A stretch of 64,000 nucleotides of DNA, taken from contig NZ_CP049270.1 in assembly GCF_003048595.2 (NCBI RefSeq), forward strand, positions 744,001 to 808,000. Reading direction: 5' to 3'. This stretch comes from Campylobacter concisus (lineage in GTDB: Bacteria; Campylobacterota; Campylobacteria; Campylobacterales; Campylobacteraceae). The position numbers were made by a program, and so were the translations under genes. Positions 18,803-27,208 of the stretch are shown piece after piece; positions within the stretch are counted from its first letter, which is position 1, and each line of letters opens with the position of its first letter. Below the pieces are notes generated by a model. That model ran no database searches. It had not been told where the DNA came from and worked only from the letters and a program-made list of their open reading frames with translations.

Positions 18803-19422
18803 AAGTAGTTATTTTCGATATGGATGGTACCGTGATCGATAGCGGCGAGGCGATATATAAAACGGTAAATGAAGTAAGAGATGAGCTAAATTTGCCGCCA
18901 CTTGAAAAAGAATTTATCATAAAAGCGATCAATGAGCCAGGTAGAAATTTACCCCTTGAGTTTTACGGCATCGACACACCAAGCAGGAGCTTAAAAGAGG
19001 GCTTTGAAGAGAAATTTAAGAAATTTTACGATGAGTGTGCGACTACATATGAGGGCGTAAAAGAGCTTTTGCAAAAGTGCAAAGAGGCTCATTACAAAGT
19101 CGTTTTGGCAAGCAATGCACCACACGATACGCTAGAGAAAATTTTAAAGAAAAATGAAATTTATGAGCTATTTGACGAGGTTATCGGCGCTAGCAAAGAG
19201 ATACCGCAAAAGCCAGATCCTGCGATGCTTCACCTAGCTGTTAGTAAAACTAAAGCTAACAAGGCGATCTTTGTTGGGGATAGCCTAAAAGACGAGCTAG
19301 CGGCTAAAAATGCAAATATGCCTTTCTTGCAAGTTAGCTGGGGATTTGGCGAGGAGAGCAAAACTGCGACCTATAATGCCAAAAATGTTAGCGAGGCGTG
19401 GGAGATAATATTAAATTTCTAA
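18799..19422 (+). CDS. HAD-superfamily phosphatase (Gph/PGMB type)
   Basis: A 207-aa haloacid dehalogenase-fold hydrolase. Motif I is FDMDGTVIDS, motif II is SNAP, motif III Lys is in KPDP, and motif IV is VGDSLKDELAA. A helical cap sits between motifs I and II. The layout fits phosphoglycolate-phosphatase or beta-phosphoglucomutase-like enzymes; the substrate cannot be told. The TTG start overlaps the upstream stop, indicating coupling. Confidence 0.82.
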   Translation: MKVVIFDMDGTVIDSGEAIYKTVNEVRDELNLPPLEKEFIIKAINEPGRNLPLEFYGIDTPSRSLKEGFEEKFKKFYDECATTYEGVKELLQKCKEAHYKVVLASNAPHDTLEKILKKNEIYELFDEVIGASKEIPQKPDPAMLHLAVSKTKANKAIFVGDSLKDELAAKNANMPFLQVSWGFGEESKTATYNAKNVSEAWEIILNF

Positions 19423-19438
19423 CTTAGTTTTAATTGGC

Positions 19439-19444
19439 TATAAT
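19439..19444 (+). promoter_or_regulatory. -10 box upstream of the prenyl synthase / haem run
   Basis: TATAAT, 27 nt before the 84-aa gene. It is a plausible main promoter for the tightly spaced genes through proS and hemC. Confidence 0.5.
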
Positions 19445-19470
19445 CTTAAGAAATTTTCAAAGAAACAGCG

Positions 19471-19725
19471 ATGATAGATATATTTGAGGGCAGTGCGAGA
19501 GATAAATTTTATGACATTTTGTTTAACGCAAATGCCGTTTTGGTTAAAAACGAGATAGATAAAATTTTTGAGAAATTTGTGGCTATGAGCGAGCTTTGCG
19601 AAAAGCATGGCATTAGCGAGGGCGAGATCAGAAATTTTATAGTCTCAGAGCAAGATAAAGTTTATAACGGGGTAAATGACCTATATATCGAGCTTAGCGG
19701 AGAAATTTTAAGCCAAAATGAGTAG
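19471..19725 (+). CDS. small conserved hypothetical protein
   Basis: An acidic soluble 84-aa helical protein (IDKIFEKFVAMSELCEKHGISEGEIRN in part) with no known domain. Its 3' end overlaps the next gene by 8 bp. I recall a protein of this size in the same place upstream of the prenyl synthase in C. jejuni. No function can be assigned. Confidence 0.7.
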   Translation: MIDIFEGSARDKFYDILFNANAVLVKNEIDKIFEKFVAMSELCEKHGISEGEIRNFIVSEQDKVYNGVNDLYIELSGEILSQNE

Positions 19726-20149
19726 AATTTTTGCGCTCATTGCTTTGCTAGCCGCTCTTCTTTTTGCAAAAGAGCCAAATTTCGACCCAAATTCGGTGCA
19801 TACATTTGAGCTTAAAAAAGATGAGTGGGCGAGGGTCTTTATAACTGAAAAGCGAACTCAAAGGGTTGAAACGTTTGACTTTCGCTGGACGCTATTTGAT
19901 AGTACAAATATCACCGTGCAAAGCTTTTTTAGGCGCTATCCAAGGCAGATGGTCTTTTCGCTAAGACAAGGACAAAACACCTACATGCAGCGAGTTTTGC
20001 CTGATTTTATGATGCCGCCAAACGAGAGTGTGAGCCTTTATATATCATTTATTGATTTTAAGGATAAAAAGGCGCATTTTAGGGTGGCGCTGCTAGATGA
20101 GAGCAAGCGTGTGGATGTGGGTTTTAGAGATCCGCACGAGGATAAATAG
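19718..20149 (+). CDS. periplasmic hypothetical protein
   Basis: A 143-aa protein with a signal peptide (MSRIFALIALLAALLFA). The mature part is beta-rich (WARVFITEKRTQRVETFDFRW in part), with no catalytic motif seen. It overlaps the upstream gene and lies 10 nt before the prenyl synthase start. It is probably exported; function unknown. Confidence 0.7.
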   Translation: MSRIFALIALLAALLFAKEPNFDPNSVHTFELKKDEWARVFITEKRTQRVETFDFRWTLFDSTNITVQSFFRRYPRQMVFSLRQGQNTYMQRVLPDFMMPPNESVSLYISFIDFKDKKAHFRVALLDESKRVDVGFRDPHEDK

Positions 20150-20159
20150 AAGGATAAAA

Positions 20160-21053
20160 ATGGATAAAATCGATGAAATAATGGGTAAATTTATAAGCGA
20201 GCTTGGCTATAAAGAGGCGTTTGAGATGTTTTTAAAGATAAGCTCAGGCAAGAAGCTGCGCTCAAAACTTCTTTTAAAGATCGCAGGAGAGAGCGAAATT
20301 TCGCTTAAGCTTTGCGCTATCATCGAGCTCATCCACCTTGCAAGCTTACTGCACGACGACGTCATAGACGAGGCAAACATAAGACGAGGCAAGCCAAGTA
20401 TAAACGCACTTTTTGGCAGTAAAAACTCAGTAATGCTAGGTGACATCCTCTACTCAAAGGCATTTTTTGAACTAACTAAATTTGAGCCAAGCATCGCAGC
20501 TGTCGTTTCAGATGCAGTTAGCAAGCTAAGCATCGGTGAGATGATGGATGTAAAAATGGCTGAAAATTTTAATGAAAACGAGCAAGAATATTTAAAGATG
20601 ATTTATTATAAAACAGCTGTTTTGATAGAAGCCACGGCTATTTGCGGGGCAAAGCTAGCTAGCAAGGATAGCGAGAAATTTGGAATTTATGGCAAAAATT
20701 TAGGTATTGCATTTCAGATCGTTGATGATATATTAGACATAACTCAAGATGAAAAAACGCTTGGCAAACCAGCATTAAACGACTTTGTCGAGGGCAAAAC
20801 GACACTTCCTTACATTTATCTTTATAAGAGCTTAGACGAAGCTGGTAAGACAAAGCTTAGATCGCTTTGGGCAAAGAAGCTAAACGTGAGTGAAATTTCA
20901 TGGCTAAAAGAAAATTTTGATAAAACTAGCTCGGTTAGCAAAGCTATAAGCGAGGCAAAAAGGCTTGGGACTGAAGCGATAGAAGCGATAAGAGAGTATA
21001 AAAACGCCGAGCTTGAAGGGATCATAAAAAGCATGATAGATAGGGAATTTTAA
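20160..21053 (+). CDS. trans-polyprenyl diphosphate synthase
   Basis: A 297-aa isoprenyl chain-elongating enzyme. The first aspartate-rich motif is HDDVID (Asp66, Asp67, Asp70) and the second is FQIVDDILDITQD (Asp189, Asp190, Asp193), both binding Mg-diphosphate. The length and LLHDDVIDEANIRRG fit a long-chain (C35-C45, menaquinone side chain) synthase of IspB type. I choose ATG at 20160, preceded by AAGGATAAAA, over an in-frame start 63 nt upstream inside the previous gene. Its stop shares a base with the hemA ATG. Confidence 0.88.
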   Translation: MDKIDEIMGKFISELGYKEAFEMFLKISSGKKLRSKLLLKIAGESEISLKLCAIIELIHLASLLHDDVIDEANIRRGKPSINALFGSKNSVMLGDILYSKAFFELTKFEPSIAAVVSDAVSKLSIGEMMDVKMAENFNENEQEYLKMIYYKTAVLIEATAICGAKLASKDSEKFGIYGKNLGIAFQIVDDILDITQDEKTLGKPALNDFVEGKTTLPYIYLYKSLDEAGKTKLRSLWAKKLNVSEISWLKENFDKTSSVSKAISEAKRLGTEAIEAIREYKNAELEGIIKSMIDREF

Positions 21054-22336
21054 TGCACTATTTAGATATAAGTTTTACATATAAAAATACTGATATTTCA
21101 GTTAGAGAAAAGCTTGCATTTGATAGCGATGAGAAAAAAGAGCAAATTTTAAAACTACTAAGATCAAACAAAAGTATAAACGAATGTATGGTTTTAAATA
21201 CATGCAACCGCGTCGAGATAATTGCAAGCGTTAGTGATCTAGAAAGTGCAACGACGCATGCATTTAGGTGTATGTCTGTATTTTCAGGTGTTTTTGAAGA
21301 TGAGCTTTATGAAAGGGCTGATATTTATGAAGATAGCGGAGCCGTGCACCACCTCTTTGCCGTGGCAAGCTCACTTGATAGCCTAGTCGTCGGCGAAACA
21401 CAGATCGTTGGCCAGTTAAAGAATGCCTTTAAATTTGCTTACGATAGCTCAGCTTGCGGCGAACAAATCAGTAAAATCATCCACTATGCATGTAAATGCG
21501 CTGCTAAAGTCAGAAACGAAACTCAAATTTCTAAAAACCCGATCTCTGTTTCAAGCGTTGCTGTGGCAAAAGCAAAAGAAATTTTTGGTACGCTTGAAGG
21601 CAAAACCGCTATCGTCGTAGGAGCTGGCGAAATGGGCGAGCTAGCAGCAAAGCACCTCATATCAAGCGGTGCAAATGTCATCATCGTAAATAGAAGCTCT
21701 GAGCGTGTTGAGCAGCTAGTTGATAGTCTAGGAGATAACGCTAGCTGGGATAGCATTTTAAAATTAAAAGAGTATGTAAATAATTACGATCTAATATTTT
21801 CAAGCACCGCAGCCCCACACGCTATCATCACAAACGCCATAATCGAACCAAGAGAATTTCATAGATACTTTTTTGATATTGCCGTACCAAGGGATATTGA
21901 TCTTATAAATACGGAATTTATTAGCGTCTATACGGTCGATAGTTTAGAGGAGATAGTAAGGAAAAATTTAGCCCTAAGAGAGGAGCAAGCACAAAAGGCT
22001 TATTCGATCGTAGGTCAAGGCACAAGCGAATTTTTAAAAATTTTAAAAGAAGATATGAGCGTTCCACTCATAAAATCGATCCGCAAACAAGCTGAAATTT
22101 GCGCTAAAAACGAGCTAGAAAAAGCGATAAAAAAAGGCTATTTAAAGCATAGTGATTATGAGGAGGCACAAAAGCTCATTCATCAAGTTTTTAAAGCATT
22201 TTTGCACCAGCCAACGATGAAGCTAAAAGGGCTTGCGGATGAGGAGAGAGCGAGTGAGCTTTCAAATGGAGTTAAATTTTTATTTGACATACAAGATGAA
22301 CAAAATTTTCAAGCAGGAGATATAGATGAAATTTAG
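21053..22336 (+). CDS. hemA: glutamyl-tRNA reductase HemA
   Basis: The first committed enzyme of C5-pathway tetrapyrrole synthesis; it reduces glutamyl-tRNA to glutamate-1-semialdehyde. The 427-aa protein has the catalytic Cys in [11 protein letters not shown], the active-site region [16 protein letters not shown], the NADPH fold around [13 protein letters not shown], and a C-terminal dimerisation helix. Its ATG overlaps the prenyl synthase stop, and its end overlaps proS by 11 bp. hemC lies three genes downstream. Confidence 0.96.
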   Translation: MHYLDISFTYKNTDISVREKLAFDSDEKKEQILKLLRSNKSINECMVLNTCNRVEIIASVSDLESATTHAFRCMSVFSGVFEDELYERADIYEDSGAVHHLFAVASSLDSLVVGETQIVGQLKNAFKFAYDSSACGEQISKIIHYACKCAAKVRNETQISKNPISVSSVAVAKAKEIFGTLEGKTAIVVGAGEMGELAAKHLISSGANVIIVNRSSERVEQLVDSLGDNASWDSILKLKEYVNNYDLIFSSTAAPHAIITNAIIEPREFHRYFFDIAVPRDIDLINTEFISVYTVDSLEEIVRKNLALREEQAQKAYSIVGQGTSEFLKILKEDMSVPLIKSIRKQAEICAKNELEKAIKKGYLKHSDYEEAQKLIHQVFKAFLHQPTMKLKGLADEERASELSNGVKFLFDIQDEQNFQAGDIDEI

Positions 22337-24026
22337 TAAATTTTACGCCCCAACGACCAAAGAAGCACCAAAAGACGCATCTTTGCCAAGTCATCAGTTT
22401 TTGATCAGGGGTGGATTTGTCGAGCAATTTGGCTCCGGACTTTACAACTATCTGCCGCTTGGAAAGATCATGCACGATAAAATTTCACATGTGGTAAAAG
22501 AGGAGATGGACGAGGCTGGCGCGCTAGAGGTAAGCTTTAGCGTGGTTACTTCAAGCGAGCTTTGGAAACAAAGTGGCCGCTACAATGTCTTTGGCAAGGA
22601 GCTTTTACGCTTTAAAGATAGAAAAGAAAATGACTTTGTACTAAGCCCAACAAACGAAGAGGCAGCCGTTGCCTTGGTGCGTGGTAAGGTTACTAGCTAT
22701 AAGCAGCTGCCATTAAATTTATATCAGATAAATACTAAATTTCGTGACGAGGCAAGACCACGCTTTGGCTTACTAAGAGGGCGTGAATTTACTATGAAAG
22801 ATGGCTATAGCTTTCACTCGAGCAAAGAGGATCTAAAGCGTGAGTTTGACCTTATGGAGGCAACTTATAGTAAAATTTTCACTCGTTTGGGGCTAAATTT
22901 TAGAGCCGTTGAGGCTGATAGTGGAGCTATCGGGGGTAGCGGCAGTAAAGAATTTATGGTGCTTGCAAGTAATGGCGAAGATGACATCCTTTGCTGTGAG
23001 GCTTGCAAATACGCTGCAAATATAGAGGCTGCTAGAAGAAAAGCAAGAACAACCGATGCTGAGGCACCAGAGGCTGACGCGGCTAAATTTAAAACGCCAG
23101 ATACAAAGACTATAAAAGGTGTGGCTGAGTTTTTCAAAGTTAGCGAGTTTTACTGCATAAAAGCCGTTATAAAAAAAGCAATCTACGAGGACAAGGAAGA
23201 AGTTGTGGTCTTTTTTGTAAGGGGCGATGACGAGCTTCAAGAAACAAAGGCGCAAAATGCTTGCAAGGCGCTCGAGCTTGTCGATGCTAGCGAAGAAGAG
23301 ATTATAAAAGCTGGGCTTGTGGCTGGATTTTGCGGACCAGTTGGGCTAAAAGATGTAAAATTTTACATAGACAACGAGCTAAAAGGCGCAAATAATATGA
23401 TATGTGGTGCCAACGAAAAGGATTACCACTTTGTTGGCGTTAGCGTTAGCGGATTTAACGAAGAGAGATTTAAAGACCTTGTAAAGGTAAAAGAGGGCGA
23501 TAAATGCCCAGTTTGCGGCGGAAATTTAAAACTTAGCAAAGGCATAGAAGTCGGTCATATCTTTCAGCTAGGCGATAAATATTCAGCTGCGATGAATGCG
23601 ACATATCTTGATGAAAACGGCAAGGCTAAGCCATTTTTGATGGGCTGCTACGGCATCGGCATCAGTAGGCTGATCGCTGTGATGATAGAGGCTAGCCACG
23701 ATGAGAAGGGCTGCATCTGGAAAAAAGAGTGCGCGCCATTTGATGTGGAGATCATCATCTCAAATTTAAAAGATGAAGCTGGCGTAAAATTTGCATTTGA
23801 GCTTTATGAGAGCCTTAAAAAAGCTGGCGTTAGTGTTATCATCGACGATAGAAACGAGAGATTTGGCGTTAAGATGAATGATTTTGAACTCATCGGCTTC
23901 CCTTATGCGTTGCTTGTGGGTAAAGAATTTGCAAATGGCAAGGTCGAGTTTATAACAAGAGATGGTTTAAGCAAAGAAACGATCGACGCAAATGAAGCCT
24001 TTAAAAAGATAAAAGAAAGCTTATGA
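22326..24026 (+). CDS. proS: prolyl-tRNA synthetase
   Basis: A bacterial-type class II prolyl-tRNA synthetase of 566 aa. Motif 2 ([17 protein letters not shown]) and motif 3 ([10 protein letters not shown]) are present. The YbaK-like editing insert lies between them (about residues 235-390, e.g. [12 protein letters not shown]). A small zinc-ribbon-like segment [10 protein letters not shown] and CPVCGG is also visible. It overlaps both neighbours (11 bp and 4 bp), so expression is coupled within the hem run. Confidence 0.96.
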   Translation: MKFSKFYAPTTKEAPKDASLPSHQFLIRGGFVEQFGSGLYNYLPLGKIMHDKISHVVKEEMDEAGALEVSFSVVTSSELWKQSGRYNVFGKELLRFKDRKENDFVLSPTNEEAAVALVRGKVTSYKQLPLNLYQINTKFRDEARPRFGLLRGREFTMKDGYSFHSSKEDLKREFDLMEATYSKIFTRLGLNFRAVEADSGAIGGSGSKEFMVLASNGEDDILCCEACKYAANIEAARRKARTTDAEAPEADAAKFKTPDTKTIKGVAEFFKVSEFYCIKAVIKKAIYEDKEEVVVFFVRGDDELQETKAQNACKALELVDASEEEIIKAGLVAGFCGPVGLKDVKFYIDNELKGANNMICGANEKDYHFVGVSVSGFNEERFKDLVKVKEGDKCPVCGGNLKLSKGIEVGHIFQLGDKYSAAMNATYLDENGKAKPFLMGCYGIGISRLIAVMIEASHDEKGCIWKKECAPFDVEIIISNLKDEAGVKFAFELYESLKKAGVSVIIDDRNERFGVKMNDFELIGFPYALLVGKEFANGKVEFITRDGLSKETIDANEAFKKIKESL

Positions 24027-24454
24027 GATTTTTTGCATTTTTGTTTTTTTTGATAGAAGCGATATTTATCTATCTTTTTGTTGATAAATTTGGCTTCTTA
24101 AACTATTTTCTCGAGGTGCTTGTTTCTGGATTTGTAGGCATTGCACTTCTTTTAAATGCTGGATTTTCTAGCTTAAATTCGCCTCAAGTGGCGTTTAAAA
24201 GCTTTCTTGGTGGAAATTTATTTAGCCAGCTAGGGCTTAGCTTTGGCGGAATGCTTTTGTTTCTGCCAGGAATTTTAACAGATGTTTTTGGTATAGCCGT
24301 AGTCGTTTTTTCTTTGATATTTAAGAAAAATGTAGCGAAAAATGAGAGCTATCAGGAGTTTAAATTTCAAAACTTTAGCGAGCAGGGCAGTAAAAAAGAT
24401 GATGGCGAGATCATCGACGTTGAGGTCGTTGAAGAGCCAAAAAGAGTAAATTAG
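24023..24454 (+). CDS. fxsA: FxsA-family membrane protein
   Basis: A 143-aa cytoplasmic-membrane protein. Hydrophobic segments lie at about 4-22, 25-48 and 75-100, with the FxsA pattern [22 protein letters not shown]. The C-terminal tail is acidic and hydrophilic. FxsA proteins were named for effects on phage F exclusion, but their general role is unclear. It overlaps proS by 4 bp. Confidence 0.8.
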   Translation: MRFFAFLFFLIEAIFIYLFVDKFGFLNYFLEVLVSGFVGIALLLNAGFSSLNSPQVAFKSFLGGNLFSQLGLSFGGMLLFLPGILTDVFGIAVVVFSLIFKKNVAKNESYQEFKFQNFSEQGSKKDDGEIIDVEVVEEPKRVN

Positions 24455-24462
24455 GAGTGATG

Positions 24463-25392
24463 ATGAAAGAGATAAAAATAGCAACTAGAAAGAGTATCTT
24501 AGCGCTTTGGCAAAGCGAGCATATCAAGGCTAGGATCGAGGCGCAGCACAAGGGCATGAAGGTCGTGCTTGAGGGCATGAAGACAAAGGGTGACGTGATC
24601 CTTGACACACCACTAGCTAAGATCGGAGGTAAGGGGCTTTTTACAAAAGAGCTTGAAGATAGCATGCTAAAAGGCGAGACCGATATCGCGGTACATAGCC
24701 TAAAAGACGTGCCTGTCGTATTTCCAGAAGGGCTTAAACTAGCGGTCATTTGCTCACGCGAGGATACTAGAGATGCGATGATAAGTGAGAAATTTGCTAA
24801 ATTTAGCGACCTACCGAACGGTGCAAAGGTTGGCACAACGAGCCTGCGCCGCAAGATGCAGCTACTTATCATGAGGCCTGATCTTGAGATCATCTCGCTT
24901 AGAGGTAATGTGCAAACTAGACTTAGAAAGCTAAAAGAGGGCGAATTTGACGCGATAATTTTGGCGATGGCTGGCATAAACCGCCTAAATTTAAAGGCTG
25001 AAGTGGCGCACATCTACACATTTGGCTTTGACGAGATGATACCTGCGATGGGTCAGGGCGCTCTTGGTGTCGAGGCTAGAGATGAGAAGCAAATTTTAGA
25101 TGAGATCTCTTTTTTAAATGATGAAAATGCAGTCATAGAAACGACTATAGAGCGTGACTTTGTAAGCGTTTTGGAGGGTGGCTGCCAAGTGCCAATAGGC
25201 ATAAGCGCAAGGCTAAAAGGAGATGAAATTTCTATCGATGCGATCGTTGGCCTATCTGATGGAAGCGAGTTTATAAAAGATAGCTTAAAAACCAGTAAGG
25301 ATAAATTTCAAAGTGTCGGCAAGGAGCTAGCGCATAAATTTATAGAAAAAGGGGCGAGAGAGCTGCTAAAACGTGCCGAGGAGATGGTGTAG
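24463..25392 (+). CDS. hemC: porphobilinogen deaminase HemC
   Basis: It polymerises four porphobilinogen units into hydroxymethylbilane. The 309-aa protein has IATRKSILALWQS at the N-terminus, AVHSLKDVPV around the catalytic Asp region, TTSLRRKMQL, and the dipyrromethane-cofactor Cys in EGGCQVPIG. Three start codons stand in tandem (GTG 24457, ATG 24460, ATG 24463); I take the last because TAGGAG is then at the right distance. The AT-rich two-gene insert begins 29 nt downstream. Confidence 0.95.
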   Translation: MKEIKIATRKSILALWQSEHIKARIEAQHKGMKVVLEGMKTKGDVILDTPLAKIGGKGLFTKELEDSMLKGETDIAVHSLKDVPVVFPEGLKLAVICSREDTRDAMISEKFAKFSDLPNGAKVGTTSLRRKMQLLIMRPDLEIISLRGNVQTRLRKLKEGEFDAIILAMAGINRLNLKAEVAHIYTFGFDEMIPAMGQGALGVEARDEKQILDEISFLNDENAVIETTIERDFVSVLEGGCQVPIGISARLKGDEISIDAIVGLSDGSEFIKDSLKTSKDKFQSVGKELAHKFIEKGARELLKRAEEMV

Positions 25393-25421
25393 TGTATATC
25401 TCTGAAAATAAGGAGTAATTT

Positions 25422-26684
25422 ATGCAAATAGATATAAAAAATATAGGGTTAATAAAAAATGCTTCTATAAATCTTAATGGATTAACTATTATAGCTGGTG
25501 AAAATGATAGTGGAAAAAGTACAATAGGAAAGATTTTATTTTCAATAGTAAAGGCTGTTAGTAGACACAAGGAGGAGTTTGAAGAAGATAGAGAAAATAA
25601 TATTAGAAACATAGTAGAAAACATATATTTTATATTAAGGCGTGAAACTAATTTTGAAGAAAATATCAAAATAAGAGAGTTGTTTTATCCAACATATTTT
25701 CTTGATGATATAAATTCGAGAGGTGTCGATGCAGTAAACGATAGAATACGTGAAGTTGAAAAAGATAACACTAAAAAATTAATGTATGACTTACTTATTA
25801 AATTAGCTAGTGTTTTATTGCAAGAAGATAATATAATTGAGAATATTAAGCGTGCCTTTAAAAAAATAATTTATTCTGAATTTTTAGATGATGTTATTAA
25901 TAGAAAAAGTAAAGAAGCAAATATTGTAATAACTGAGAATGCAAATAGTATATTAGAGATAAAAATGTTCAGTAATAGTTTGTGTGATATTTTTGTATAT
26001 GATGATTTATTTTTTAATGACGCAACAATTATTGAAACTCCAATGATGTTAAATTACCAAGAAAGCATATATAAAGCAAGAACTTTTTTTGAACCTAGAA
26101 ACAGGGCTGAAATGTTGAGAAGATTAGGAACTGCCAATATTCAATTACACACAAAGGATCTTGATATGAAATTAAGAGAATCTATTTATGGTGGTGATCC
26201 AAGCAACAACAATATAAGTAGTATTATAAAAGGAAAAATAAACTATAATCGCAATAGTAGAGAATTTGAATTTGCAAAAAAAAATAATGATATTTATAAA
26301 ATTCTCAATGTTGCTAGTGGAATTAAAGCTTTTGGCATTTTACAAATGCTTATCAACGGTAATTTTATGGATAGTCGAAGTTTGCTGATTATTGACGAGC
26401 CAGAAGTGCATTTGCACCCTAAATGGCAACTCGAGTATGTTAAAGTAATAGTTGAAATTTGTAAAATTTATGATTCTAAAGTTATCATAACTACTCATAG
26501 CCCTTATATAGTTGATGCTTTTGAAACATATTCTAAAGAAAATACGGAATTTTACACCTCAATAAGAAATGAAGACGGTAGCTATAATATTGAAAAGGTA
26601 GATAATATGGATATTATATATAAAAAGCTACATGAGCCTTTTTTAAAGCTAGAAAAAGACTCTTTGAGAGATTTTGAATGGTAG
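25422..26684 (+). CDS. AAA ATPase (OLD/AAA_21-like) of a putative defence pair
   Basis: A 420-aa ABC/SMC-like ATPase. Walker A is GENDSGKST (residues 26-34), an LSGG-like signature may lie in NVASGIKAFG, Walker B is LLIIDEPEVHLHP (321-333), and the switch His is H359 in TTHSPYIVDA. The middle (about 45-290) is an Asn/Ile/Lys-rich helical insertion, as in OLD, RloC and Septu-type ATPases. No TOPRIM domain is seen. It has a good RBS (AAGGAG) and overlaps the next ORF by 7 bp. Codon use is much more AT-rich than hemC or ubiD on either side, so I infer horizontal acquisition. A role in phage defence is inferred from architecture. Confidence 0.8.
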   Translation: MQIDIKNIGLIKNASINLNGLTIIAGENDSGKSTIGKILFSIVKAVSRHKEEFEEDRENNIRNIVENIYFILRRETNFEENIKIRELFYPTYFLDDINSRGVDAVNDRIREVEKDNTKKLMYDLLIKLASVLLQEDNIIENIKRAFKKIIYSEFLDDVINRKSKEANIVITENANSILEIKMFSNSLCDIFVYDDLFFNDATIIETPMMLNYQESIYKARTFFEPRNRAEMLRRLGTANIQLHTKDLDMKLRESIYGGDPSNNNISSIIKGKINYNRNSREFEFAKKNNDIYKILNVASGIKAFGILQMLINGNFMDSRSLLIIDEPEVHLHPKWQLEYVKVIVEICKIYDSKVIITTHSPYIVDAFETYSKENTEFYTSIRNEDGSYNIEKVDNMDIIYKKLHEPFLKLEKDSLRDFEW

Positions 26685-27196
26685 CCAATATAAAACAAAT
26701 ATTTAATAATAATTTTTTTAAAGAATTAAATAATGTTAGTGATGGTATATGCAACGACAATGGCAAACAATATTTAAAATTTGATAGTTTTGTAAAATCA
26801 TTGCAATATCATGGGGATACGGTATGTTCTTGCGATACGATACTTTTTAATTGTATTCAAGAGCATATTATTTTTGTTGAATTTAAGGATATGAATTGTG
26901 TAAATAGTTTAGATGATTTAAAAGTTTGGATGAATAAAAAAGAGGATAATTTGTGTTTAAAGATTGCAGAAACACTGCTAGTTTTTATGCATGAGATTAG
27001 ACAACATGGTCTTTACTGTAATGATTTTGTAGATTTATCTAAAAGCTTCTTTTATGTATACAAGTCTGATAGTTATAAAAAGGCAATTAAAGACCATATT
27101 GGCAACAAGTTATCAAGATATAATTTTATTTTCAAGAATACTAACACTTTAGATGCCTCAATTTTTGAAAGTTTTTTACAAAAACATAATTTGTAG
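26678..27196 (+). CDS. small protein with PD-(D/E)XK-like motif, partner of the ATPase
   Basis: A 172-aa soluble protein, unrecognised as a family. Residues 50-72 read as two strands with Asp53 (CDTILF) and Glu68-Phe-Lys70 (IIFVEFKD), the D-x(14)-E-x-K spacing of restriction-endonuclease-fold nucleases; a following amphipathic helix (LKIAETLLVFMHEI) fits that fold. An upstream acidic residue could be in helix 1. The ATG lies inside the ATPase gene, so the two are translationally coupled. Very AT-rich. The nuclease assignment is an inference from motif spacing. Confidence 0.6.
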   Translation: MVANIKQIFNNNFFKELNNVSDGICNDNGKQYLKFDSFVKSLQYHGDTVCSCDTILFNCIQEHIIFVEFKDMNCVNSLDDLKVWMNKKEDNLCLKIAETLLVFMHEIRQHGLYCNDFVDLSKSFFYVYKSDSYKKAIKDHIGNKLSRYNFIFKNTNTLDASIFESFLQKHNL

Positions 27197-27208
27197 AAGT
27201 AGGTTTTA

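Noticed and set aside
24411-25013. A 200-aa minus-strand ORF opposite hemC
   Set aside because: hemC has all catalytic motifs; the reverse frame is Ser/Leu/Phe-rich low-complexity translation typical of an antisense frame.
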